Below, piece after piece: positions 1 to 7,665 of a DNA stretch of 47,943 nucleotides. The first letter of the stretch is position 1; each line of letters begins with the position of its first letter. The notes below the pieces were generated by a model. The model saw only the letters and a list, made by a program, of their open reading frames with translations, ran no database searches and was not told where the DNA came from. A program made the translations under genes and the position numbers. Source of the DNA: an uncultured Bacilli bacterium (lineage in GTDB: Bacteria; Bacillota_I; Bacilli_A; RF39; UBA660); the NCBI GenBank assembly GCA_947630305.1, contig CANRHC010000004.1:1-47943 (forward strand). Reading direction: 5' to 3'.

Positions 1-25
1 AATCAACTATTATTTTGATGTCAAA
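1..25. repeat. Putative integrase arm-type site, copy 1
   Basis: This AT-rich stretch (AATCAACTATTATTTTG, then ATGTCAAA) closely resembles 130-153, which overlaps the 3' end of the integrase gene. A related arrangement (ACATGTCA, AATCAA, TGTCAAAAT) lies at 47855-47880. Repeats of this kind around an integrase gene and a 25-bp core fit arm-type binding sites of a lambda-family integrase. The function is inferred; the alternative is a decayed duplication of the integrase gene end. Confidence 0.35.
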
Positions 26-70
26 GAGGCAAAAAACGCTAATATATAGCTAAAAATGCCTCTTTTTTTT
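23..70 (+). terminator. Rho-independent terminator, possibly bidirectional
   Basis: The stem AAAGAGGC (23-30) pairs with GCCTCTTT (58-65), and a small inner GCT/AGC stem lies in the loop. A T-run follows on the + strand (63-70), so the hairpin best stops rightward transcription entering from the left edge, or from 47.9 kb if the molecule is circular. On the minus strand it lies just past the integrase stop and could also end that transcript, although its T-run there is short. Confidence 0.55.
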
Positions 71-129
71 GCTTTTTGTTTTCTTTTAAGTAATTTAAAC
101 AACTATCACATGTAAAAAAACATGTCATA

Positions 130-153
130 ATCAATTATTATTTATGTCAAAAT
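130..153. repeat. Putative integrase arm-type site, copy 2
   Basis: AATCAATTATTATTT followed by ATGTCAAAA matches 1-25 with a few changes. It overlaps the last codons of the integrase gene (minus strand). A small inverted repeat ACATGT-N6-ACATGT (108-125) sits beside it. The suggested role is integrase arm binding, with the same caveat as for copy 1. Confidence 0.3.
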
Positions 154-1366
154 TGTTAATTTTTTCTATATCCTTTTCACTCCAACTATAATTTACGTAG
201 AAATTCATTGTTACATCGATTGATTCGTGACCTACCCACTTTTTAATTAACTCAATGTCGACTCCTGCCTTATAGCAAAAAGTGCAAAAGAAACTTCTGA
301 AGCCATGAGCGTGAAAATTTGCTTTTTTTAATGCGTTTTGAATGTTTGCTCTTAATTTTGGATTGAAAATAAAAGCATCATCTTTTTTCTTTTCAAAATT
401 TATTAATTGTTTTTCTGCTTCGTCGAAAAGTGGTAGAAGTCTTTTTCCTTTAGAACTCTTTGGAGTTGAAACGCTATTCATTAAAAAATTGTATTGTCGT
501 TCCACTTTAATTGTTTTATTGTTAAAATCAATATCACTCCATTTTAAACCAAATAGTTCTCCAATTCGTAACCCTGTAAAAGCTAAAAACCTATAAATAG
601 GTTCGTATTTTTTGTTTGATTTAAAAATAGCTTCAATATCAATTTTATCAATTGCTGGTTTTTCTCTTTTTTCTTTTTCGTATTTGATTAAAATCAATTC
701 ACAATAATTAATTTTGATTAAACCGACCTTTAACATTTTTGCGAAAATGCCGTTTAAAAGAGAATAAGTATGATACTTCGCATAATTTGAATTAATCCCC
801 TCAAAAAAGGCTTGTAAATCGCTCAAGCTGATTTTTTCGGGTTTCTTCGTGTAAAAACTTGATTCTTCAATCAACTTGTAAAATTGCTCTTTTACTCTTT
901 TAGTTGATTCTTTAACGTCATCAAGATTTTTTTTGTAGAATTCCACAAAGCTTCTTAACGTTTTAAATCCTATTTCTTCATCTTGTTGTTTTACTTCCTC
1001 ATAAGCTTGAATAAATTTGTCTTTTAATGTTAAAATATCTTTAGCATAGATATATTTAATCTTGCCACTTTCACTTTTTATATAGGCTTGAAATCTACCA
1101 TCTTTTCGTTTTGTTACTGGAATATGAACCATTTTTATTTTTCCTCCTTTATGAACACAGACATCTAGTTCTGTATTTTTTTTGTTGTTTTCTTCCTGTA
1201 ATGATTCAATTTCCATTTTACCATCATTGTTTAATAATCTAACTTTTTTAAAATGCTCCATCAATAATTGTTCTTTTCTTTCATCACTCTTTTTTATTTC
1301 TAAAGTGATGCAGTGCAAATTTTCCATAATTTTTTGAATGTTTTTTACAATGTTTGAATGATTCAT
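131..1366 (-). CDS. int: Tyrosine recombinase (phage integrase)
   Basis: This enzyme would integrate and excise the phage by strand exchange at the attachment core. In 411-residue numbering the layout is: a charged coiled-coil-like N-terminus (1-75), an arm-binding domain (about 79-130), a SAM-like core-binding domain (about 135-235) and a catalytic domain (240-395). The active site is complete: Arg267 in TGLR, a beta-hairpin Lys near 303, HGFR (His354, Arg357), Gly-His 379-380 and the Tyr390 nucleophile. Two starts look usable. The ATG at 1366 has AAGGAG nine bases upstream. The in-frame ATG at 1132 (Met79) follows AAAGGAGG and gives a 333-residue protein of more usual length. The gene sits at the end of the lysogeny module, reading away from the repressors, next to arm-like repeats and, if the molecule is circular, next to the 25-bp core at 47895. 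Confidence 0.93.
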   Translation of the reverse strand: MNHSNIVKNIQKIMENLHCITLEIKKSDERKEQLLMEHFKKVRLLNNDGKMEIESLQEENNKKNTELDVCVHKGGKIKMVHIPVTKRKDGRFQAYIKSESGKIKYIYAKDILTLKDKFIQAYEEVKQQDEEIGFKTLRSFVEFYKKNLDDVKESTKRVKEQFYKLIEESSFYTKKPEKISLSDLQAFFEGINSNYAKYHTYSLLNGIFAKMLKVGLIKINYCELILIKYEKEKREKPAIDKIDIEAIFKSNKKYEPIYRFLAFTGLRIGELFGLKWSDIDFNNKTIKVERQYNFLMNSVSTPKSSKGKRLLPLFDEAEKQLINFEKKKDDAFIFNPKLRANIQNALKKANFHAHGFRSFFCTFCYKAGVDIELIKKWVGHESIDVTMNFYVNYSWSEKDIEKINNFDINNN

Positions 1367-1443
1367 TATCTTTTACTCCTTAAAAATATAAATTATAACA
1401 AAATTATACATTTTAAATTAGGAGTAAATTGTAAAAAAATGTA

Positions 1444-1833
1444 TTATTTACGATTTTTCACTTTGATAATAAAATCTAAAATCTCTAACAATGCTTTTTG
1501 GTTTGATTTTAAATCCATCACTTCGTAGTAAATGTGCGAAATGTATGGATTTTCATCAGCTATTTTATCGTAACTAAATGGTCTATTACTATTACCTAAT
1601 AGATAATCAGCTGATACTCTGTATAATTGAGCTATCTTTTTTAATGCATCAGCTCTAGGCATATTCTTACCACATTCAATGGCTTGAATGGCGGAACGCT
1701 TATAGCCCAAAATTTTCTCAACTTCAATTGCTGTTAAACCTAGATTATGTCTAGCATCTACGAACCTTTTGTTTTGGGTTCGTTTTTTATTTTCTTTTGT
1801 TTCATCCGTTGGCTTTTTTGGAGTTGTTGCCAT
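1444..1833 (-). CDS. Xre-family HTH regulator
   Basis: This is a 129-residue DNA-binding protein. After a basic N-terminal tail (about 1-25) comes an HTH_3/Xre domain (about 26-80) with the typical recognition-helix region (GYKRSAIQAIECG) and the YRVSADYLLG ending found in phage and SinR-like repressors. A short helical tail follows and could dimerise. The start at 1833 has AAGGAGG upstream. It overlaps the end of the second regulator gene by 32 nt, so the two are probably translated from one leftward mRNA. The role is most likely a second repressor or a lysogeny modulator; the target is not evident. Its coding sequence contains one copy of GATTTTAAATC (1505-1515), the word seen at late promoters, possibly by chance. 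Confidence 0.85.
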   Translation of the reverse strand: MATTPKKPTDETKENKKRTQNKRFVDARHNLGLTAIEVEKILGYKRSAIQAIECGKNMPRADALKKIAQLYRVSADYLLGNSNRPFSYDKIADENPYISHIYYEVMDLKSNQKALLEILDFIIKVKNRK

Positions 1834-2311
1834 CTTCTAAATCCTCCTTTTCTTTCTGATCATCTTGATTATTAACTTTAATTGTAATCCAATCATAAAG
1901 TTCTGGATTGATTTCCTTTAATTTATCTAGAATTGAATATAACTCTTTCATCGCATTGTTGGCTTTATTACCAATGTAATTAATGATTGAATTTGAATAT
2001 ACTGGATGTTCTTTCAATACCTGTATATAATCAGCTACTTTATCAATTCCTTTTTGATTTAAAGATTTAAGGTCTTCAATGAATGTTTCTTCAATTGATT
2101 GTTTCTTTTCCGTAGGCTTAATTTCAAGTAAATATTCAATGCTAACATCTAGAATTTCAGTAAGTTTTTTGAGTTTTTCAATGCTTGGTTCATTGATTCC
2201 CATTTCCCATCTACTAAATGACCTAGTACTTATTCCAAAAATAGAAGCAATTTGTTCCTGTGATAAATTCTTTCTTTTTCTTGCTTCTCTTAAGCGTTGT
2301 CCAAAGCTCAT
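1802..2311 (-). CDS. CI-like Xre-family repressor
   Basis: This is a 169-residue putative lysogeny repressor. It has an N-terminal HTH_3 domain (about 1-65: FGQRLREARKRKNLSQEQIA, then STRSFSRWEMG and LTEILDVSIEYLL) and a helical C-terminal half. No Ser-Lys LexA/CI peptidase motif is visible, so induction by RecA-stimulated self-cleavage is not expected. The ATG at 2311 is chosen because AGGAGG lies eight bases upstream; a GTG nine bases earlier falls inside that Shine-Dalgarno. It is transcribed leftward from the promoter at 2335-2362, opposite the Cro-like gene, in the standard switch layout. The palindromes TGTCAA-N5-TTGACA and TTGACTT-N3-AAGTCAA beside the two promoters are likely operators for this protein and/or the Cro-like protein. 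Confidence 0.88.
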   Translation of the reverse strand: MSFGQRLREARKRKNLSQEQIASIFGISTRSFSRWEMGINEPSIEKLKKLTEILDVSIEYLLEIKPTEKKQSIEETFIEDLKSLNQKGIDKVADYIQVLKEHPVYSNSIINYIGNKANNAMKELYSILDKLKEINPELYDWITIKVNNQDDQKEKEDLEDGNNSKKANG

Positions 2312-2334
2312 AATATGCACCTCCTACACCTAAA

Positions 2335-2362
2335 ATTATACACGTTTTTTTTAACATGTCAA
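2335..2362 (-). promoter_or_regulatory. Leftward lysogeny promoter
   Basis: Read on the minus strand, TTGACA (2362-2357) and TATAAT (2340-2335) are separated by 16 bases, a near-perfect sigma-A promoter. It drives the two repressor genes and perhaps the integrase. Its -35 box lies inside the palindrome at 2357-2373, so repressor binding there would block RNA polymerase. Confidence 0.8.
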
Positions 2363-2373
2363 GAAATTTGACA
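2357..2373. promoter_or_regulatory. Operator palindrome O1
   Basis: TGTCAA-gaaat-TTGACA is a perfect inverted repeat that overlaps the -35 box of the leftward promoter. Its half-site TTGACA resembles the TTGACTT half-sites of O2 (2444-2460), as expected if one HTH dimer binds both. Confidence 0.6.
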
Positions 2374-2403
2374 CAAAAAGTTAAAAATTTTTAACGAAAT
2401 GTC

Positions 2404-2432
2404 TTGACTTTTGACCTTTTAGTGTGTATAAT
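2404..2432 (+). promoter_or_regulatory. Rightward early promoter
   Basis: TTGACT (2404-2409) and TATAAT (2427-2432) with a 17-base spacer, facing away from the leftward promoter. It should start transcription of the Cro-like gene and the whole early operon (2.5-15.8 kb), in which no other strong internal promoter was noticed. Confidence 0.82.
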
Positions 2433-2443
2433 GGAAGCACGAT

Positions 2444-2460
2444 TTGACTTTATAAGTCAA
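2444..2460. promoter_or_regulatory. Operator palindrome O2
   Basis: TTGACTT-TAT-AAGTCAA is a perfect 7-3-7 inverted repeat lying about 12-28 bases after the -10 box of the rightward promoter. A dimer bound here would sit on the start of the early transcript. The half-sites match those at O1. Confidence 0.6.
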
Positions 2461-2490
2461 TTTCAAGTAGTTTTTTTAGGAGGTAGAAAT

Positions 2491-2688
2491 ATGGTTTTAA
2501 GAAACTTGAACGCTGAGCAAGCAAGATTGGGCTTGACCGATGAGATGCTAGCCGATGAATTAGGAATAGTTAGACAAACATATTCTTTGAAAAAAGAAAA
2601 CAATTCCTTTACAGTGTCGGAAGCAAAAAAATTGACTGAGATTTTCAAAGTTGATTTTGAATATTTATTCAAAGAGTTTGAGGATTGA
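2491..2688 (+). CDS. Cro-like small HTH regulator
   Basis: A 65-residue protein consisting almost entirely of one HTH fold (QARLGLTDEMLADELGIVRQ, then a short helix and an FKVDFEYLFKEF ending that matches the C-terminus of Xre/Cro domains). The start is the ATG at 2491, which has AGGAGG seven bases upstream; a longer reading from 2404 would start inside the promoter. Being the first gene of the rightward operon opposite the repressor, it most likely acts like Cro, turning down the leftward promoter and favouring the lytic programme. Confidence 0.78.
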   Translation: MVLRNLNAEQARLGLTDEMLADELGIVRQTYSLKKENNSFTVSEAKKLTEIFKVDFEYLFKEFED

Positions 2689-2691
2689 AAA

Positions 2692-3108
2692 ATGGATTGG
2701 AAAGAGTTTATTGATGACCTTGAAAATGAGGTTATATTGTATTCAATGGAACAACTTAATAATTGTCCCGAAAGCGATATAAAATCGATTACAGAGGAAA
2801 TTATGGGGCATATTATGTTTTTATTTACTATGTTGCGAAAGGTAAAAAATATGATAGAAAGAATTAATAAAAAGAGAAACAAGAAAACTGAAGATGATTT
2901 ATTGTTAGATGAAAATTTTATTTCAGTATTCAGTGAAAAGTTTTTAGAAGAAATTGGGATAAATGATTGGGCTAATTATGAAAAATGTTTTTTCGTTTAC
3001 CCAGGAAAAAATGACAAAGCTTTGGAATGGATTGACAAGAACAAAGATAATCCATTATACGAAGTTAGAAAAATTCAAAAATGTGATTATGTGGTGCTAA
3101 AGAAATGA
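2692..3108 (+). CDS. Hypothetical early protein
   Basis: A 138-residue protein with no family recognised. The N-terminal half is helical and acidic (1-60). A Lys/Arg-rich stretch follows (RINKKRNKKTE, about 62-72), and the C-terminal part (90-138) looks alpha/beta and ends with strands such as DYVVLKK. It lies three bases after the Cro-like gene and its stop overlaps the exonuclease start (ATGA), so it is translationally coupled to both. Position suggests a role in regulation or recombination, but the sequence does not show which. Confidence 0.7.
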   Translation: MDWKEFIDDLENEVILYSMEQLNNCPESDIKSITEEIMGHIMFLFTMLRKVKNMIERINKKRNKKTEDDLLLDENFISVFSEKFLEEIGINDWANYEKCFFVYPGKNDKALEWIDKNKDNPLYEVRKIQKCDYVVLKK

Positions 3109-3818
3109 ATACAAAGAGCTACATAAGAATTGCATATAAAGACCGTAGAGAATGGTTAAAGATGCGTGGAGAGGGAATTGGTGGCAGTGATGCAGCATCA
3201 ATAATTGGTCGTAATCCTTGGAAATCTAACATTGAGCTTTATCGTGAAAAGATTGGATTAAAGCCAAAAGAAAACATATCTAATGAATTTACTAGATATG
3301 GTTCTAATGTTGAAGATGCTAGAAGGATTTTGTTTCAAGAAAAATTTATTGATGAACTAAAACTAACTCATACAAATGAGTTGATTGTAAGAGAAGATAA
3401 ACCTTATATAAGAGCATCCTTAGATGGTGAGATAGAGGTTGAAAGAGATTGCTTATTAATCTCATATCATACTGGAACTACACCTGGAAACTATGTGAAT
3501 TTAAAAAAAGGTATGAAAGGAATATATGAAGCCAAAACAACTTGGATTAATTCAGGACAAGCATTGAAAAAATGGCATGATAAAATTCCTGATAATTATT
3601 TTTGTCAAGTACTCCATTATTTAATAGCAAAGCAAGATACCGATTTTTTTGTGGTAGATGCTGAATTAATTTATCCAGATAGAACATCAAGTGAAAATCG
3701 TATATACATTGCCACACGTAATGGAATGGAAGAAAGCATCGATTTTTTAGAAAGGGAAGAGGACATTTTTTGGAATGAATATGTTTTAAAGAAAATTGAA
3801 CCTCCACTGGTGTTTTAG
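3105..3818 (+). CDS. YqaJ-type phage recombination exonuclease
   Basis: This 237-residue protein resembles the YqaJ/lambda-exonuclease family, which degrades one strand of duplex ends to give 3' tails for a RecT-type annealing protein. Visible features are the opening REWLKMRGEGIGGSDAASII with NPW shortly after (typical of YqaJ), RASLDG carrying the acidic metal ligand near residue 105, and the E-x-K of a PD-(D/E)XK nuclease in IYEAKT near 145, followed by the helix with QVLHYLI. Length is close to the family's usual size. The partner RecT lies nine kilobases downstream (12444-13508), rather than adjacent as in many phages. The ATG overlaps the previous stop by four bases. Confidence 0.88.
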   Translation: MNTKSYIRIAYKDRREWLKMRGEGIGGSDAASIIGRNPWKSNIELYREKIGLKPKENISNEFTRYGSNVEDARRILFQEKFIDELKLTHTNELIVREDKPYIRASLDGEIEVERDCLLISYHTGTTPGNYVNLKKGMKGIYEAKTTWINSGQALKKWHDKIPDNYFCQVLHYLIAKQDTDFFVVDAELIYPDRTSSENRIYIATRNGMEESIDFLEREEDIFWNEYVLKKIEPPLVF

Positions 3819-3920
3819 ATGGATGAAGTAGAATTTTATTTAGAAGATTTCAAAGAAAGTTATGAAGTGTTAGAAATAGACACTGAGAAAATAAAGCGTG
3901 AATGTGGAGGCTATGATTGA
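3819..3920 (+). CDS. Small acidic hypothetical protein
   Basis: A 33-residue reading frame that fills the gap between the exonuclease stop and the methyltransferase start. The ATG directly follows the exonuclease TAG and the stop codon shares a base with the methyltransferase ATG. The peptide is acidic (MDEVEFYLEDFKESYEVLEI) and ends in RECGGYD. It has no clear Shine-Dalgarno of its own except overlapping exonuclease sequence, so translation would be by coupling. No function can be assigned. Confidence 0.45.
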   Translation: MDEVEFYLEDFKESYEVLEIDTEKIKRECGGYD

Positions 3921-6385
3921 TGAAAATTTATTCAAAAACTAAAGATTACATGTTACTAGATGGCAGCATGCTAGAAATGGAAGAATTTATTGAACCAAAC
4001 TCAATAACTAGTATTGTTACTGACCCACCATACGGATTGACAAGCATAATTAAAAGGTTTGGAAAAGAAAATTCAGCCCCAGCACAATATGGAAAAGATG
4101 GTTTTTTTAGTAGATTGTCAAAGGGCTTTATGGGGAAAGCATGGGATGGTTCAGGAATTGAATACAACATAGAAACATGGCAAAAATGCTATAACGTTTT
4201 AAAACCTGGTGGCTATCTATTAGCTTTTGGGGGTAGTAGAACATATCATCGTATGGCATGTGCGATTGAAGATGCAGGGTTTGAAATAAGAGATTGCATT
4301 ATGTGGATCTATGGTTGTTATTCAGCAGATACACAGGTTTTAACAAATAAAGGTTGGAAATACTTTTATGAATTAGATAAAACGGAAAAAATTTTACAAT
4401 GGGATAAAGATACAAATAAACTTTTTTGGATTAAGCCATTAAATTATTTTGAATATGATATATATGATGAAATGATTTTATTAGAAAATAGACATACTTC
4501 CCAATTATTAAGTAAAAATCATAAAGTTATAGCAAAAATACAACGAAATGAAAGAAAACAAGTAAATGGAGTAAGAAAGATAATAAGTAAAAAAGGTAAT
4601 TATGAAATAATTGAGGCTCAAGATTTAGATAAACGTTGGAATATAAGTTTACCAATAGCTTCAAATTTAGATGGAGAAATTGATTGCAAATATCCTTATA
4701 TGTTAGGTTGGTGGTTGACAGATGCTTATAAACATAAAGATGGAAAAGCTTGTATGTTTACACAATCTAAACATAAAACATTGCAAAAATTAAAAGCAGA
4801 ATTAGATAGACTTAAAGAATTAGGCGAATGCAATTATAGTGAGTATATAAAAGATGATGGAAACATAAATCATAAGCCAGAACATATATTTTATGTAACA
4901 GGAAAGTTAGCTGATTATTTATTAACTAATTATAATAATAGAGAAATGACTTGGGATTTACTTAATTTCAATTTAACTTCTAAAAAAGAATTGTTGCAAG
5001 GTTTAATAGATGGCGATGGTAGTGTAAGAAAAGGTAGTTATTCAAAAACATTTTGGACTAAAAAGCAAATAAGAAAAGATATAATGTCAGCATTATTAAC
5101 TACAATGAATTATAGAAATTATATAGTAGAAGATGGTGTAGTTTTTAATGTTGAACATAATTCAACAGAAATATCTTATAAACATAGGAAACCATTACAA
5201 AAATATAAAGGGAAAATATATTGTTTAGAAACAGAAACTGGGGCATTTGTAGTAAGAAGAAATGGAAAACCTTTTATAAGTGGAAATAGTGGCTTTCCGA
5301 AATCGATGAATATTGGACTTGCTATTGATAAACGAAATGGAGTAGATAACAGGACAGGAAAAATTCTTAATGGAACTCATTCACATAATATAGTTTACAA
5401 TTCTGGTCATAATCGTGAATTTGAGGAAAGACATGCAACGAATGATTGGAAAGGCTGGGGAACAACTCTTAAACCTGCATATGAACCTATTATTGTAGCA
5501 AGAAAACCTTTTAATGGCAGTTTAGTTGACAATATTATTGAAAATGGTGTAGGTGGAATAAACATTGATGAGTGTAGAGTTCCAACAGCAGAAAAAGATT
5601 TAGAAAAATTAAATAGTGAGTGGGATAGAGAATGGAACACTAATTATAATAATTTTTCAGAAAAAATTGGTGGTCAAAGTGGCTTTGATTATTCAAATTC
5701 AAGAGTCGAAAATAAAGGATTAACAGGTCGTTTTCCAGCAAATATAATTCACGATGGGAGCGAAGAAGCAACAGCTGGAATGCCTTATACAAACTCTAGC
5801 AAACAAATTATTGGTGGAGCTAATAGAAAAGCATACGAACAAAAAGAAATTGTAAACCCTTGTGGTTGGAAAGAAAGTAATCGCATAAGGAAAACAGAGG
5901 GTTATAATGATGATGGAGGTTCAGCAAGTAGATACTTTTATTGTGCGAAAGCTTCAAAAAAAGATAGAGATGAGGGATTAGATGAGTTTAAAAATGTTTC
6001 AGGAGCAAGTATCACTAATAGAAAAGAGGGGAGTGCAGGACTTGTGATGCAAGATGGAAAACAAAATCCGTTTGCTGGTAAGGCAAGTCCCAATAATAAA
6101 AATACACATCCAACGGTCAAACCTACAGAACTAATGCAATACTTAGTAAGATTAGTTACACCAAAAGGTGGAATTATTTTAGACCCTTTTATGGGAAGTG
6201 GCAGTACAGCAAAAGCAGTAATGTTTGAGAACAAGGAACGCAACGCCGATTATAAATTCATAGGTGTTGAATTAACTGAGGAATATTTACCAATAGCAAA
6301 GGCAAGAATAGAATTTGCTTATGGTTATGTTGAAGAAGAAGATAAAAGTACCGAAAAAGTACCGAGAACCAAAAAAAACTATTGA
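3920..6385 (+). CDS. Beta-class N4/N6 DNA methyltransferase, intein-containing precursor
   Basis: An AdoMet-dependent amino-methyltransferase (adenine-N6 or cytosine-N4) split by an intein. Motif IV, TDPPYG, is near residue 34-39 and motif I, ILDPFMGSGSTAKA, is near the C-terminus, so motif order is IV then I (beta class). Residues 133-456 form the intein (4316-5287). Joining the flanks restores WIYG-SGFPKS, the expected sequence in such enzymes, and leaves about 497 residues, a plausible length. The start is the ATG at 3920 with GGAGG nine bases upstream; a TTG three bases earlier is also in frame. No restriction endonuclease is adjacent, so it is probably an orphan enzyme that protects phage DNA or alters expression. 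It would be active only after protein splicing. Confidence 0.93.
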   Translation: MKIYSKTKDYMLLDGSMLEMEEFIEPNSITSIVTDPPYGLTSIIKRFGKENSAPAQYGKDGFFSRLSKGFMGKAWDGSGIEYNIETWQKCYNVLKPGGYLLAFGGSRTYHRMACAIEDAGFEIRDCIMWIYGCYSADTQVLTNKGWKYFYELDKTEKILQWDKDTNKLFWIKPLNYFEYDIYDEMILLENRHTSQLLSKNHKVIAKIQRNERKQVNGVRKIISKKGNYEIIEAQDLDKRWNISLPIASNLDGEIDCKYPYMLGWWLTDAYKHKDGKACMFTQSKHKTLQKLKAELDRLKELGECNYSEYIKDDGNINHKPEHIFYVTGKLADYLLTNYNNREMTWDLLNFNLTSKKELLQGLIDGDGSVRKGSYSKTFWTKKQIRKDIMSALLTTMNYRNYIVEDGVVFNVEHNSTEISYKHRKPLQKYKGKIYCLETETGAFVVRRNGKPFISGNSGFPKSMNIGLAIDKRNGVDNRTGKILNGTHSHNIVYNSGHNREFEERHATNDWKGWGTTLKPAYEPIIVARKPFNGSLVDNIIENGVGGINIDECRVPTAEKDLEKLNSEWDREWNTNYNNFSEKIGGQSGFDYSNSRVENKGLTGRFPANIIHDGSEEATAGMPYTNSSKQIIGGANRKAYEQKEIVNPCGWKESNRIRKTEGYNDDGGSASRYFYCAKASKKDRDEGLDEFKNVSGASITNRKEGSAGLVMQDGKQNPFAGKASPNNKNTHPTVKPTELMQYLVRLVTPKGGIILDPFMGSGSTAKAVMFENKERNADYKFIGVELTEEYLPIAKARIEFAYGYVEEEDKSTEKVPRTKKNY
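4316..5287 (+). other. Intein with LAGLIDADG-type homing endonuclease domain
   Basis: A 324-residue protein intron inside the methyltransferase. It starts with Cys (block A: CYSADTQVLTNKGW), has a block B-like KNHKV with the expected His, and ends YCLETETGAF...PFISGN (blocks F/G) before the +1 residue Ser. The penultimate residue is Gly rather than the common His, a variant known from some phage inteins. Two LAGLIDADG-like helices are visible, LGWWLTDAY (about intein residue 125) and LLQGLIDGDGS (about 225), so the homing endonuclease may be intact. Known biology: the intein excises itself and its endonuclease cuts intein-free alleles so that the intein is copied. Splicing activity here is inferred. 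Confidence 0.93.
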
Positions 6386-6434
6386 AAAATTCGAACAATT
6401 AAGGTTGTTTGATTTATAAAAGGAGGTAAAAAGA

Positions 6435-7004
6435 ATGATTAGAGTTCAATATGTAAAATATTATACTCTCTTAGATAGTGAACCCTATAAAAAGGAGTAT
6501 AAATCGATTAAAGCTTTCATTGATGATTTTGTTTCTATTTATGCTAATAGTGAAAATCAAGATGCTTCATTTTCGATTGGGTCTTATCAAATTTCATTAA
6601 ATAATGTATTCAATGATGATGTAGAAACAGGTCCAGGGTCATTGTATGTTACAAGCATAGAAAGGTTAGAAAATGAAGTAATTAAAGAAATTTATTTTAT
6701 AGAACAAGGATGCATTTCACCCTATCTATTTGAAACGCTAGGACACGCACTTTTGGAAGCTAAAAAGGATGCTAGGTCATTAGAGGAAGTGTTAGATTTT
6801 ATCAAAAATAATTTTGATGTATGTTCTTTTACTGATTATTTTGATGATGAATTCGCTATTCTAGGGAAGGATTTGACAACAGAATTAGACAAATTAGCTT
6901 TACAAGCACTTAAAGAAAATTATGATTGTAACTACCCAGAAGAACCATTAGCTAAATTTATATTTACTTATTTAGAAAATCGAATAAAGGAGATAAAGAA
7001 ATGA
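6435..7004 (+). CDS. Hypothetical early protein, 189 aa
   Basis: No family recognised. It has a strong ribosome site (AAAGGAGG, 8-9 bases before the ATG). The N-terminal half looks beta-rich and begins with strands (MIRVQYVKYYTLL, SFSIGSYQISL), which resembles a small recognition or inhibitor fold. The C-terminal half is helical and acidic (ALLEAKKDARSLEEVLDFI). It opens a run of small genes with 4-nt overlaps up to 9.1 kb, between the two methyltransferases, a place where phages often carry anti-defence genes; no such role is shown by the sequence. Confidence 0.75.
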   Translation: MIRVQYVKYYTLLDSEPYKKEYKSIKAFIDDFVSIYANSENQDASFSIGSYQISLNNVFNDDVETGPGSLYVTSIERLENEVIKEIYFIEQGCISPYLFETLGHALLEAKKDARSLEEVLDFIKNNFDVCSFTDYFDDEFAILGKDLTTELDKLALQALKENYDCNYPEEPLAKFIFTYLENRIKEIKK

Positions 7005-7258
7005 ATTTATGGATTAGAAGCCAAAACAAAACAATTTTGGCAAAGGTAAATAAGATAGAAATAAAAAAGGATCATGATAAATATGCTATTGTTTCGGAAC
7101 GTTTTATAGATGATGATTATAGAGAAGATGTATACGTATGCTTAGGAAAATACAAAGAACGTAAAAGAGCTTTAGAAGTATTAGATGAAATTCAAGATTT
7201 CTTATGGAATGATTATAGAAATGAAGTTTATGAAATGCCAGAGGATGAGAAAAAATGA
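7001..7258 (+). CDS. Hypothetical protein, 85 aa
   Basis: A charged protein with N-terminal beta strands (NLWIRSQNKTILAKVNKIEI) and a later helix (ERKRALEVLDEIQDFLW). The pattern of an opening strand pair followed by 'KRALEVLDEI' resembles small phage proteins that present a beta sheet with one long helix, but the family is not identified. AGGAG precedes the ATG, and both ends overlap neighbours by ATGA, so it is coupled with the genes on each side. Confidence 0.72.
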   Translation: MNLWIRSQNKTILAKVNKIEIKKDHDKYAIVSERFIDDDYREDVYVCLGKYKERKRALEVLDEIQDFLWNDYRNEVYEMPEDEKK

Positions 7259-7665
7259 AGTGTTGGATTAATGAAAAAAAGGACATTGGTATTAGTGGAA
7301 AGTATTACAGGTATTATGAATTAACTTTTGGAGATTTTAACGATAACAATTACTTACACAATGATATTGTTATTATACATTTAAACTATTTTTTTAAATT
7401 TGTGATTATAGAAAACAATGAACTATGCTTAATAAGGCAAGAACTTGATGGACTTAATGAGCAAAGATTTCCACTTAAAAAAATAGATGAGACTACTTAT
7501 TCTTTTTTAAAAGCAGAAGATATTTATGACATTTTAAAAGATGTTAGTTATTCTTTTGCGTATGAGATAGGAGTTATAGATAGTTTTATAAGAAAAAGAA
7601 ACCCAAAAAGAGCAAAGAAGAAAGCAAAGGAGATTAAAAATGAAAAAATATTCAAAAAGAATTAA
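7255..7665 (+). CDS. Hypothetical protein, 136 aa
   Basis: No family recognised. The first 100 residues look alpha/beta with aromatic-rich strands (YYRYYELTFGDF, NYFFKFVIIENNELCLI). The tail is strongly basic (RKRNPKRAKKKAKEIKNEKI), suggesting nucleic-acid contact. The start overlaps the previous stop by four bases, and the end overlaps the next small gene by 26 bases. Confidence 0.68.
   Translation: MKCWINEKKDIGISGKYYRYYELTFGDFNDNNYLHNDIVIIHLNYFFKFVIIENNELCLIRQELDGLNEQRFPLKKIDETTYSFLKAEDIYDILKDVSYSFAYEIGVIDSFIRKRNPKRAKKKAKEIKNEKIFKKN

Noticed and set aside
2463-2882. Minus-strand frame of 139 codons
   Set aside because: It is antisense to the Cro-like gene and the following gene, which have proper ribosome sites; the hydrophobic reading results from reversed A-rich codons.
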